The position numbers and the translations under genes are program-made. A stretch of 64,000 bases of DNA from Polytrichum commune (taxonomy: Eukaryota > Streptophyta > Polytrichopsida > Polytrichales > Polytrichaceae), in NCBI GenBank assembly GCA_950295325.1, contig OX485803.1:6512001-6576000 (forward strand). The letters are read 5' to 3'. Numbering within the stretch: position 1 is the first letter of the stretch; each line of letters begins with the position of its first letter. Shown here piece after piece: positions 48,065 through 59,915 of this stretch. The notes below the pieces were generated by a model. That model was given only the letters and a program-made list of their open reading frames with translations. It had not been told where the DNA came from and did no database searches.

Positions 48065-50124
48065 CTACGAAGCTGGTGAGGCAATCATGCCAGTACTTCT
48101 TGCATACGCAAAAATTCCACCAGCATCAATAACTGGTCCAGCCTCACCAATAGGCTTCAGGCTGTATGTCTTCCCTGTGGTGTGATTCACTAGCACATCA
48201 CTGTCCATATCTACAGTGACTATATCACCTGTGTGATTCTCCTCCCAGATTACACCCTGTGTCTCAACTGGGTAGAGCTCTCCTGTTGCTACTGAATTCC
48301 GGAAAAAGATTCTAGCATACGATTCGGCCACCACTGCACGTATGCCAGCCGCACCCAAAGCCACTGGAGCATGTTCCCTGCAAATTCACACAAGGTAACG
48401 TGTGTTATTCAGACACTTTCTCTCTGCACCCACTTCTCGTACAACATGAAACTCACAATTAGTGAAAGGTGATAAGGAAATCCAAATCATGCCCATAGCC
48501 ATTTACCTCATAATTTTTTAAGCTGGTATGAATATCTTATTCATTATCAAAGTGACGTTTCTTGGGCTCATTAAGTTGTAGTACAGGGGGCCCCCTCCCC
48601 CAATTATGCTGTTTATTGAGCCTAAAATGGTTAGCACATTGTGTTCTCTTTTAAACACATGTCTTTTTGGTGTCCTTTCTTAGGTCCACACCCAACCACA
48701 TACCCACTCAAATCTAGGTGTCTGATTAAGTCTAGTCTTGGATTAATGCAAGTCTACCTTACAGGTGAATGGAACCTTCAAAAGTCATAATTCAGACTTC
48801 TAGCATCTGCACAAGGTACACAGCTGCTCCAACAACAACTGACTGCTTTGGAAATAGATAGGCCACCCAGGAAACCCCACCCACTACAATGTGGCATTCC
48901 TGAAAGACTGGAAATGCTTCATATGAAGCCCTGTCCACTTCATTATGTAATCCATCACGGAGAAAGCAGCCATCACTTGCATCCCTCGACCCTTCAAGGG
49001 CTAAACCAGGGTTCCAACCTGACTTGTTCAGGGCCATAAACTCCATCCTCCAAGGAGATAATTATCTATCTAAAACCACAGCAGAGAAAACTATGTCCCT
49101 CCGTTAAACACATTATGAGGTAGCACGTCTAGCAGGTCCTAATTCTAGCCACACTCAACGTCGTTGCTGTGCCATCAGAAGCGAAGTAAAACAGAAATAC
49201 CAACATCAAAGTTACAATGTATGCATCGGAGAAAATTCAAGAGCTCAAAGAAGTGAAGCAAATTGAAGCCCTATGATGAGGTTCCAAACCACGGGAATTG
49301 GTGGCAAACCCTCAAACCTCAAACCTCAAACAAGAGAGCCATTTGTTCATGTGTGGCAAACAAGGGCTTCAGGGCAATGTGCAAAGGAAATCCTTGCATT
49401 CACGAGCTCGAAGAAGTGAAGCAAATTGAAGCCCTATGATGAGGTTCCAAACCACGAAATTTGGTGGCAAACCGTCAACCCTCAAACCCCGAGCAAATTG
49501 TCGAAACGAAGACCTCGCGGCAATCAATCGATCAACAGGCAAGGGAGATTCCACAAAACTCCACAAATTCCAGGAGGGAAAACAAGGCAAGGAAACTGAT
49601 GGAACAACTGTATATATATTTATGTGGTACCTGGAGGATCCGCAGCCAAAATTGGCGCCACCAATGACGACCTTGTACTCGGTCTTCATCTTGCCGTCTT
49701 GGATGAACTTGCCCCAGCGTGGAGGCAAGCCAATCATGGCGTAGCTTCCCAGCTTCTCGTACTCCTCGGGCTTGGAGGGCACCAGCGTCAAGTACTCGGC
49801 GGGGATGATCTGGTCCGTGTCGATGTTATCCCCCACCACAAAGCACGCCCCGTGAATTACCCGGCTACTTGCGGGAGCCGCCACGGCCTCGCCCCCCTCC
49901 GCCCCCACGGCCTCGCACCTCACTCCCCCGCGGGCTGCTGCCACATAGCTGATGTGTGTCTTGAATCCCTTGGCTTCCATGCGCAAACCCCTGATGACGC
50001 TGCTGTTGCTGGAGAACGCTGCGACTTCGCTGCGAGTGGTGGTGGCGGTGAGAGAGGAAGAGCGTTGAGTGGAGCAGCAAGTGGTCGGGGACCGAAGTGC
50101 GCGCAGTGCCATAGAGGCCGCCAT
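48065..50124 (-). CDS. LEUD: 3-isopropylmalate dehydratase small subunit, plastid-targeted
   Basis: Two exons, 50124-49631 and 48377-48065 (TAG), joined in phase 2 inside FGCGSSR|EHAP; 807 nt, 268 residues. The start is the first in-frame ATG, in a strong context (GCAGCCATGGCG). Residues 1 to about 70 are rich in Ser, Thr, Ala and Arg and poor in acids, as in chloroplast transit peptides. Family motifs: GDNIDTDQIIPAEYL (about 98-112), GGANFGCGSSREHAPVALG (about 155-173) and ESYARIFFRNS. With the LeuC large subunit it isomerises 2-isopropylmalate to 3-isopropylmalate in leucine synthesis; the [4Fe-4S] cluster is on the partner. Length fits plant and algal small subunits. The intron is 1253 bp and contains a local duplication. 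Confidence 0.96.
48410..48745 (-). repeat. dispersed repeat family A, reverse copy in the LEUD intron
   Basis: Contains CACCCACTTCTCGTA, TATGAATATCTTATTCATTA, a CCCCC run and ACATGTCTTTTTGGTGTCC followed by CCAACCACATACC. Same element as 56510-56835 in the same orientation. Confidence 0.7.
49240..49487. repeat. tandem duplication in the LEUD intron (period about 163 bp)
   Basis: GAAGTGAAGCAAATTGAAGC with GATGAGGTTCCAAACCACG and GGTGGCAAACC occurs at about 49240-49323 and again at 49403-49487 with few differences. Confidence 0.85.
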
Positions 50125-50734
50125 GGCTGCGGGGAGTGCGAGGATTGCAGCACCAAAATGCGAGGAGTGCGAGGAATGCGATGAAATGGAATGGATTCCT
50201 AAAACCCCTGAAGCAGCACCAAAACCCTGGCTGGCCGACGCAGAGCAACCCTCCAACGCAATTGCACCGGAAGCTCACTCTCAGCTTGCCAGTCCTCCTT
50301 CGGCGCACTGTTCCATGTATGTATGTTCTGGGTGGGGATTCAGGTATGTGGGTGTTATTCGGTTAGTTTTTCCTTGCTTTTACATATATTTAAGGCTCCA
50401 CCCTTGAGCCAATGTCGACGACCAATATATGATATATGATTTACGTAGCGGAAAACAAAACCCAAATAATATGGGTATGTTGTGATTAGAGTTTATGGTT
50501 TGCATCGTCAAATATGTATTAATGTTGAGACCGTTTATAAGTTGATTGTGTGAATATGGACATGTACATGGGAAACTTCAGAAAGAACATGTTTTGGCCT
50601 GCCACACATCCCAACCCAATTTGTATCATGTGTCCAACCCACACACTTGACACATGGTTACACCTACTCTGCACATGCTCGAACAAACACGTAGAAGGCT
50701 TACGAATAGCACAATTTAACCATGATGTTTGCCG

Positions 50735-50738
<4 letters not shown>

Positions 50739-50772
<34 letters not shown>
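50739..50772 (+). repeat. (AC)n microsatellite
   Basis: Seventeen perfect AC units in the intergenic region upstream of LEUD. Confidence 0.97.
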
Positions 50773-50774
<2 letters not shown>

Positions 50775-52127
50775 CCATCAAACAAGCATACAATAGTCTA
50801 CACTCTTATGAATGCATGAAATCAAACCTCCTGACTCCAAGACATCACAATCCCAACATGGTTACTACAATGCATATGTACCACCACCCCGTGCACATGC
50901 CCAATTCGTCTCAAACCATACATTCTATGCGTACTCAGTGCCCACAACAATAGCCAACCCCACCTTACCATATTCTAGCAACATATCATACAATACATTG
51001 AAATCACCTATAATTGCTATGGCAGATTCCCCACCATCGCCATTCAAGACAAATTAATACTAATAACGTGTTTTTACAAAATATATTGAGATGCAAAATG
51101 GAAAGTCAACCCCCTTATCGTCATCACATCCGATGTTAGGGAAGCCATACATATTTATATTATCCTTTGGGCTAAACATAGGTATACTAAAAAAATTAAG
51201 CCCAAAGTTAGAACCACTAGCTTTCTTAAATTAATCCCTAGGCCTTGTGTATGACAAACTTGCATATGATGAGGATCCCCACCTTCATTGCCTAGAACCA
51301 ACACAACATAGTTGGGTACTAGACCTAAGCTAGATCAAAGCCCAACATGATCCAACATGGTTCACTTGTAGAACTGTCCCCTTGCATCCCGAGTGCCAAC
51401 ACCCTCGCTGCCCATAACTGACCCCCTTGGTTTTGTGAGCCTACCTCAACTTTGTGGGCTTGAGCCGTCCCCCCCCCCCCCCCCAATCCCCATGAACATA
51501 ATGGCTAGAATAGGTATTGACAAGCCACCTTGAACCGACTAAAGATAGAGTGGAACTTGTTGCCTACCCTATATGGAGGTAGTGGAGGTTGGTATCTGGT
51601 GGCGCACTAATGGCACCTAAACCCGTCACTCTATGGGCCCAGGCACTCCATTTTCCATGGAGAATGGTTCAAGGCAACATAGTGTTGGTGATTAGGGGGC
51701 GTTTATAGGTGTTGTTTTTGGGTGGGATTTGGTTTAAGCACCCTCTACCTTATGCTCTCAAAAATCAAAGGTTATGCTCAATGATTGCCCAAGATAAAGA
51801 TGTGAACCTTTATATTATGTAGAAGCCTTGACTCTCAAGTCAGGGGTATTCACATTAATTATGTGATTGCAATGTCATACATGCCCATTGATGTCATTGC
51901 TCTCAAATACTTCATCAACTCCACTTTGGTCTTACCCATGCTCAAAAAACATTGTGTATTAGTCCAAGTGAATCCCTGGTGATTACCACTTTGGCAGTGA
52001 TTACCCATGCTCGGAATACCTCCCAATGTAGTTTATTTGCAAATGTGACTATTAGTCCAAGTGAGATGAAGCTACCAACCAATCCAAGTGCAAGCACAAT
52101 GAAGTGGACAACTCTTGATCCTCGCAA

Positions 52128-52890
52128 AGATTTAAGTGAAAGTGATTGAAACTATATACTAACTTTGAAATTGTGAAAAAACCAATCTTAAATACTTTAA
52201 AGAACATATTGATTTACAAACCCAAAAAAATTATGTTGCCAAGATATAAATTTTTAAATTACATATTTTGGAAGACGGTGACAATGGTGTGCAAGTGTAA
52301 TTCCCTTTTTTTTAAATGTGATAAAATTACATCAAATTGAAAATTTTCCACCATTTTTTAATGTTGTCAAGTTTATAACGCATTCAAAGAATATGAAAGA
52401 ATTCAAGCTCAAAATATTTTGGGTCGTGTAGTTTACATCCAAAACCATATTTAGCCATTTTCTCTTGAAGATTAGGGCGCAAGCATGGTCAAGTACATAA
52501 CTCTATTACCATGCATAGATTTAAGTGAAAGTGATTCAAGATTACATACTAACTTTGAATTTTGTGAAGCAAAAATTCACAAACACTTGAAAAACACATT
52601 GATCTACAAAGCCAAAAAAATTATGTAGCCAAATTTTTTTCAAGAAAAGTCTACATATTTTAGAAGACGGTGCAAGTAGTGTGCAAGTAGATATATTGAA
52701 CATGTAATAACCTAGAAATTTTTTAAACATGAAGAAAGTAGATTAAATTAATTTTTTTCTAAAATTTTTTTAATGATGCCCTCAAGTTTATAATGAAGTC
52801 AAGGAATATGAAAAAAATCCAACTTCAAAATATTTAAGGCCGTGAAATCTACGTCGAAAACCATAATTAACCATTACCTCTTGAGCAGTA
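52128..52890 (+). repeat. diverged tandem repeat, two units of about 390 bp
   Basis: Units at 52128-52480 and 52517-52890 share AGATTTAAGTGAAAGTGATT, CCAAAAAAATTATGT, GAAGACGGTG, GTGTGCAAGT and a CAAAATATTT...CCATATTTAGCC-like end. Very AT-rich and non-coding. Confidence 0.75.
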
Positions 52891-52906
52891 CTTTTCATGA
52901 TAAGTT

Positions 52907-53240
52907 TTGAAGATCTCATCTTGATATTCTATATTTGAGTACCTAAAACAAATCTAGAGGACACCATAAAAAATCCAATTTAAACAACACTTTGCTATTA
53001 CTTTAAGGCGTTTGACCAAAAAAATTGGTTTTAGTATTCCGAAGATTTTTTTACATATACTTGATCATTCTTGCTGCCATTACTATAAATGTCAAGTTTT
53101 GAAGATCTCATCTTGATATTCTATATTTGAGTATTAACACAACAATGAAAGGTGCCACAAAAATAATTTCTCAACTTAAACAACAAGATTCTATTATTTT
53201 TAGGTGTTTGACAAAAACACTATGATTTTAGTACACAAGA
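52907..53240 (+). repeat. second diverged tandem pair, period about 190 bp
   Basis: GAAGATCTCATCTTGATATT with CTATATTTGAGTA occurs at about 52909 and 53100; both units end in a GTGTTTGACAAAAA-like block. Confidence 0.75.
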
Positions 53241-54029
53241 GCATTTTTTGGTTCACTTTACCATGCTTGCACCCAACCCATGTGCAGACAAACAATTCAT
53301 CTCCTCTCTTCACTTTATCTCTCCTCTTTCCATCCCTACACCTCCACCTATTATGCCACAACACGGGGGGATCACACCCCCTTACATTTCATAACCACGT
53401 GCAATAAAAGTTTGCTACCCTATATTACATGCCATAGATAATTTTTAAAATTATGATATTTTTTCTACATACACATAACCATTGATAATATCTTTTGTAT
53501 ATATTTTTTGAAATTTTTAGTCATCTTCATTTTTTGTAGTAATTTGTTTAGTTCAATGTTGTGTCATTCTAGTTAGAAACGGTATGTTTTATAAAAAAAA
53601 CAAATCATCAAATTTGGTTACCAATTTTTACTATGTAATAGATACTATGTATATCTACTCATGAAAAAAAATCATAAACTTTTGAACCATTTTGGTGATG
53701 CTTTATGTAAAAAGTAGATTTTGTTTTATCGCACGTGGTGTTCAACTTGACAATGAAGTGCACCCCCCGTGTGCCACAACTACCGCAAATATGAAGAACA
53801 CGTTTATTTCAATCCAAATGTCAAGAACCATATTTTGAAATGTAAGTGTAAAGAACATGCCCCAAAACAATGGTTGAGCATTTTGGAGTTCCTTAACAAA
53901 TGGCATAAGCCATCTCCAACTTTAGGTCATCAATGGAATCATATTTATGTTTTCAAATTTGTGTTGCAATTCATGTAGACATGCCTAATTCAATTACTGA
54001 ATCATTACCCATTGAACATTATTTGAGTA

Positions 54030-54362
54030 GTAAGTGGTTAGTGGTTAGGTGTGCTCCAAGAATGGATATCCAAAAGACATGTGTTTGTTAGAGATTGGAC
54101 TATGTGCTCAAAATGCAATATCCAATTTAGGTTTAGTAGTCAACAATATTGGGGGGGGGGGGAGTTGTATGACCATTTAATGAGCACAAGAATTTTAAAT
54201 TTTGAACATGAACAAGATATCCATATGAGCTCTTGAAATAATAAGGAAAGTGACTACAACCTCAATTTGGATTTGCTAACCATCTCAACTTGATCATGTA
54301 TTTCATATCCTAGGAGAAGTGGGCTAGTTGGAAAACGTAACCATTTAAGACCCATCTACCTT
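54030..54362 (+). repeat. dispersed repeat family A, near-complete copy
   Basis: Starts near GTGGTTAGGTGTGCTCCAAG, contains a G run, ATATCCATATGAGCTC, CAATTTGGATTTGCTAACC and TCCTAGGAGAAGTGGGCTAG, and ends AACCATTTAAGACCC. Another near-complete copy is at 5981-6320. Confidence 0.75.
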
Positions 54363-54610
54363 ATTAAATCTATGATGAAACAACAACAAAATTCACATTG
54401 AAAATTGGACCTTTGACATGTATTCAATTATGGTTTTTGGAAGTGCATGTTTGTTGATTCCTTAACTAAATGTGACTTAGGTCCTCCTAGTTGTGTTCAC
54501 TGAACTAGGATTCAAGTACATTTGGACTTATGCATGAATTTTGGACACCTCCAACTGCCAATATGATGTACACTAGATTGCAAAAGTACACAACAATGGT
54601 GGTTGGCAAA

Positions 54611-56038
54611 GGCTGGGGATTCGTGGCACTCAAGTAAAGTCATTCGGTACCCAAAATCGGATGAGTCCATCAAGAAGTTTGAATGGAGCTTATTTTAGTC
54701 AAATACCTCCAAGTTGGCATGTAAGATCTGTTTTCTTCTTCCTCATAGCTATTGTGAACTATTAGCCATATTGTAAACATGATCAATTAGTTGGCAAGGG
54801 GCAATGATGTGGCCTTGGATGCATGCTCTAAGTCTATATCTTGATCTCCCATGAGTTGTTTCCAAGGCCATGATGTGGCTTTGAATTCCACATGATTATT
54901 TTGATGAATATCGCAAGACATCAACGTGTGCAACATATAATTATGAGGTGTTGTCATCGACATTTTCTGTTTGTTCATAATTCATTTATTTTGCACGGGT
55001 GTGATTGCTCCAATTTTGTAATATGTCAAAATAATATATATCACCTTATGGTAAATTGGTGAACTCAAAAGATCAATTAATTATTATTATTATTATTATT
55101 ATTACTATTACTACTACTACTACTACTATGTAATGAAATTTATTTTAAAACAATTAATATACACCATGCAATTTTAAAGATAATACAATATATGACGAGG
55201 ATAAAATATTACAATAACTCATATAGGCTATAGTCAGAAACTTATGATTTTCTGAGTATACCCCATCCATAACGTTGTCCCACACGTCTAATTCCAAATA
55301 ACATACCATCTATGTATATCTCATATTATATTACCTACAAAATAAAATTTTGATTTTTATATAATTTTTTTGTTATATATTTTATATTCTATCTTCATTG
55401 TTTCATTTTGGTCATCTTATGAACACTTGCACTAATCTATCATTAGAATAACAAATATATTTTTAAATGGTAAATCACAAAATTATAACCTCAATGTTAA
55501 TGAGGATTTTGTAATGTTGAAGACCTCCAAGTTAATTATGTTCTTCATTGATAGTTTCACTTTCGGAATGAAATCCCAATCAATTGATTATTTACTAATT
55601 GGAAGTGCACATATATATTGGATTTTAGACCTTGAAGGTGAAGTGCACTCAACATGGGGTTTGTAGTCAAGCGGCCTTCAAGAATGCAAGGGCAAGGTTT
55701 TTTTTTCCGAAGTTGGACAGGATGGGCAACAATTTTCGGCCGGGTTCAAAATTTTATTTTAAAAATAACTAGACTAGTAATGATAGGTTGGCAACGCATG
55801 ATGCACCCACTTGCTTTTATATGAGGCAATTTCTTTTTATGTCTAACCCCCTTTGTATTATTGCCTTAAGTATTAGATTAGACTAGGATTATTTAGAACT
55901 ACTAAAACTTGGTATTTTTGAAACCCTTGAGACAAGAAGCAGACGATGTAAAGGTAGTGTCTAAAGTGGTTCATCTCATCCGCAAAGATGAATGAACTCT
56001 CACTAATGAAAATACATGAGTGCCACGAATCCCCGGCC
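54611..56038. mobile_element. Mutator-like TIR element, 1428 bp
   Basis: The left end GGCTGGGGATTCGTGGCACT is mirrored by AGTGCCACGAATCCCCGGCC at the right. The perfect 9-mer GTTGGCAAA flanks both ends (54602-54610 and 56039-56047). A 9-bp duplication is characteristic of Mutator-like elements. No transposase frame was seen; the interior is AT-rich with (ATT)n/(ACT)n repeats at about 55079-55128, so it is non-autonomous. Confidence 0.8.
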
Positions 56039-56509
56039 GTTGGCAAACATGGAATACAAACGTTCGCAGTTGTTGTGTTGTTACTTTTGTTGTTATCTCT
56101 TGATGTTTTTGTCCCTACAAGTGCACATCCCTTATTTTAATGGACAAGTGATTTGTCCAAATATATCTGAATGTTAGTTACTATTGAATGTGTAGTAGTA
56201 CATGAAATTTGAAGACATAGTCCAATATCTTTCAAACAAGTGTCTTTATGGTGTTTATAGTTTCATCCTCACTTAACCATGCACCAATCAAATACATGTA
56301 TCCCAATTAAGGAAAGTAAATGAATGACACCTGCATACAACCATTGTTGGATTGGTATAGTTTTTTTTTTTTTTTTTCTCCCATGCCATTTGGGGACCTA
56401 GAATGGGGACCTCACAACTTTTGATACCAATAGGGTATGAGTATTCAATGTTATTTTTGTTTCAATATCATTTAGGTCTAAGGTAGACTTGCGTTATGGG
56501 GGTTATTTT

Positions 56510-56835
56510 TTTATTTATTTTTGTCTTTGAACCCACTTCTTGTAGGATATGCAATTTGTGATTTGTGCAAGATGATTGGCAAATCCAAATTGTGCCCTTT
56601 GTTGTTTGCCTCATAATTTCAAGAGCTCATATGAATATCTTATTCAAAATCAAAGTGAAGATTTATGCTCTCACTTAGTGGCCATATAGGTCCCTCCAAT
56701 CGTGTAGACTATTGAGCATAGAATGGTTAGCATATTTTGAGCACGTAGACCAAAATTGTTTTTAAACATGTGTCTTTTTAGTGTCCATTCTTAGAACCAC
56801 ATCTAACCACATACCTCTCAGATATAGGTACCCCA
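56510..56835 (-). repeat. dispersed repeat family A, reverse copy
   Basis: Contains ACCCACTTCTTGTAGGATAT, CATATGAATATCTTATTCAA and ACATGTGTCTTTTTAGTGTCC. Immediately followed by a reverse family E segment. Confidence 0.7.
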
Positions 56836-56844
56836 ACTATTGAT

Positions 56845-57060
56845 ACATTGGAAGTAGATATGTCTACCTTATTTATTATGCAAGAACTTTCATGCTTAGG
56901 CAAAATTACCCTAGTATCATTATGGTTTGAAATAGTATTGACCCAAATAACAACTCAAGTATACAAAGGTTCTCTTACCTTGACATACCCATCAAATATC
57001 GATATTTTGACTAGTGTTATGATTTTGATGCTAGTGATAAGAATCAAAGGATGTACTTTG
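56845..57060 (-). repeat. dispersed repeat family E, reverse copy
   Basis: Contains TGCAAGAACTTTCATGC, TACCCTAGTATCA and GTATACAAAGGTTCTCT, the complements of family E landmarks. Confidence 0.6.
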
Positions 57061-57631
57061 GTCCTACATGGATAAAACAAGAAGGAAAAAAAAAGGTTTT
57101 TTTAGGGTTAGAAGCACATTGAGGTGGTTTTTTTTTTCATTGTCATTTTGCATAGCTCCCTCAAGTGCATAATCATGCCATTTGCAAATTTCTAAGACTT
57201 TTTTAATTTTTTTAATTTTTTTCTTACGTGATAGACATGAGCAAACAAGGAACTCCATTCCAATACCACAAGGAAAAAATTGAACCCCTATTCTTTATAA
57301 ATAAAATAGGGTGCAGTTTATTGCATGAGGAATTTATAATTACTTATAGGGTGCAAAAAAAATGGTGATAACCTGGATTTTTAATAACTATTCAAAGACT
57401 AAAGATAAATAGCCTCTAAACAAATACTAAATTTCTCACATGTGTATGCCAATTTTTTATAGAGGTGCCTTCCCTAGGTGTTGAGCATTGACTTATTGGC
57501 TATCCTAACTGAAGAGCCATTATATTGATCCTTAAATTAATATTAGAATTGTTCACTTCGATATTCACATCAAGACCAAAGTTAAGCATTTCCTATTCAC
57601 ATGGTTCAAGTGCAAAGTTATGATAGCACTA

Positions 57632-58035
57632 CACTAATTATCCCAATTAGTGAGGGAGGGCTAATAGTAAGTGTGGGAAATTAGTGAAGCTGATACTAAA
57701 TTTCTTTTAGGCCGTGAAATTAGTGTCACCACAAGATCTAGGAAGCATTGTTCAGCCAACATTATTCACTAGAAAATACTATTCACAACAACATTAATCA
57801 CTGAAAGTAAAGGCACTATTCTCTGACAAGCATGTGTGTGCATATAAATTTTTTCATTGCTCTCCAAGCACCTTAGAGCACGCACTAATTTTCTTGAAAT
57901 TTTTGGTGAATGAGCATGTATTCATGAATTTAGTATCACTCAGTAGAAATTTTAGCCCTCACTAATTTTGAGGCTTGGATAAATTGTGTGTGTTTCAAGA
58001 ATTAGTACCACACCCACTAATTGGTAAAATTAGTG
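57632..58035. mobile_element. TA-flanked foldback element, 404 bp
   Basis: Ends CACTAATTATCCCAATTAGTG / CACTAATTGGTAAAATTAGTG, with TA at 57630-57631 and 58036-58037. The ends themselves are nearly palindromic. End sequence is related in style to 43022-43392 but the interior differs. Confidence 0.65.
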
Positions 58036-59915
58036 TAGTGTGAAGGAGAAGTCTCTTAAGAAGGTCAATTTCTTATAACTATGTGTGCACATAACTACCA
58101 TCCATTTCTCCAACATCTAGAGTACATCTGCCCATAACCAATCATGCGCCAAATCTGGAGAAGTATAAGGATGTAAATTTTTTTCCATTTGTGTGGGATT
58201 ATAGAAATAAGGAGGATTGCCAAAAAAATAAAAATGGCAATTTTATTCCTTAAATCAAAATTATTGTGATTTTTTAGAGCCAAAAGTTGGCCCGAACACA
58301 TTACCAATGTCTAGAGTTTACCATAACAACACAATTTGAGTCGAATTCCTCCTCACATTAGCTCTCAAAACCAGGGACATGTGTCATGGCACTATTGATT
58401 GCCCAGTGATGCCACAACCGAAGTTGGAGACTTGGGGTTAGATTCCATGTAGGACACTTTGCCCACCATATTCTAGTGGAAATGTCTGATGGCATCTACA
58501 TTTCCACAAGAATTTGGTGGGAGAGTAACATGCACCCTTGGAAATAATGAAACGTGGAACCTTACTTTAACCACCCATGAAAAGAAATTACCAAATCAGT
58601 CCCAACTTGATCGTAATTATGGCACCCTATAGATTCCCAATGGGGTCCTAATTGGGAATAGGTGGTTCAACTCTAGTGTGGCACTAACTAACCTACCTAG
58701 CACCCTCTTCACATCCTCAAGCAACTAAGTGTTACAATGACTAACGTACTTGACATCCAACTTCCTTTCTCAAACATTGAAGATAGACTAGCAATGACTA
58801 TTCTTCATAGGAGTCCTTTGCATGGATTAGCCATATGTCAGTTTAATTTCACCTGCAAGTGGCACTTCCTCCCCATGGTTTAGGATACATAGTTAAATGA
58901 ACTGCCAACCAAAATGAGATCACATGATTTACTCCTGATGTCCCATTGTGATCCCTACGCAGGCATTGGACCATGAGTTCTTTCAAAGCTCTCATCTACA
59001 TGTGTACTTCACCCTCTCCTGTGAATCAATTATCTTCATGCTCTATGTTTATTATCATAGTAATTTCTGTTCCTTCACAAAATATTTCTCACTAACAAAA
59101 ACAGGGATGGTTGTAATCCAACTTGCAGAGTCACTCATGTCAGGCGTCTAAGGCTCAAGATGACCAGATTGACAAAGTGCACACATAGGTCACTCAATGG
59201 AATTAGCTCTGAGGAACAATATTTAGGAGGACATTGTACCAAAGGATTGCAAAATCCATGCTCTAGCATTCCTGTATTCCACATCAAAGTACTCAGTCTT
59301 CTGTCCAGTTTAAAGAACCTGCTCAAGACATGATTAAGGAATTTAAGAGAGGATGCTCTAAGAACTGTCAGAAAAATTGAATTTGTTGACTTAATCAAAG
59401 GTCTTCCATACAGAACCACATCCTGAAACTGCATATGGATCAAGCTTGAATGCAATGTCTTGAATTTCTAGAATTGAGGGTCCTAACCCTCCTACAGGTA
59501 CTAAAAAATACCCTGGAATTCTTAAAATTGCCAAACTTCAGGGGCTACCCGAGATCCTTGGGTACAAAAAGACTACTGAAATTGCAAAATCTTTGTAAGC
59601 ACTTGCCGTAGCATGACCCTGGTAAGAGCGGGACATAAATTGTGACCCAGTATGACTTGACCCTACTTACAGTGTCACTAAGTTTCCCATAATTGGTGAA
59701 AACATTTTCACTCAATGCTGCTTTCATCACAGCATGTGAAGGGTCCTAACATGCAACAGGAGCTGTAAACTACTATTTTACAAAATTGAATGGTGTTAAA
59801 GCATTGTTGTACTCTTCCTCATCCCAGGTTGTCCTGTTGATGAGAATTGCATAACATGTATGCTGAAAGTCTCTGGAGATGTATATCTTTCCAATCGTGT
59901 GCAATTCTGGTGGAC

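Larger units (their letters stand above)
50125..59915. other. repeat-rich intergenic region between LEUD and the DDT gene
   Basis: The LEUD 5' flank runs to about 50330 with locally high GC. Beyond it no host gene was found over 9.5 kb. Contents seen are a (CA)n tract, a C run (51469-51484), duplicated AT-rich blocks (52128-53240), family A copies, a Mutator-like element (54611-56038), an E-type reverse copy, and a TA-flanked foldback (57632-58035). Scattered open frames are short and without family resemblance. Confidence 0.7.

Noticed and set aside
49624-50184. 186-codon plus-strand frame
   Set aside because: Antisense of LEUD exon 1, whose reading matches the family through the catalytic motifs.
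50125-50256. Upstream extension of LEUD to a start at 50256
   Set aside because: That codon is TTG; the first in-frame ATG, in a strong context and followed by a transit-peptide-like sequence, is at 50124.
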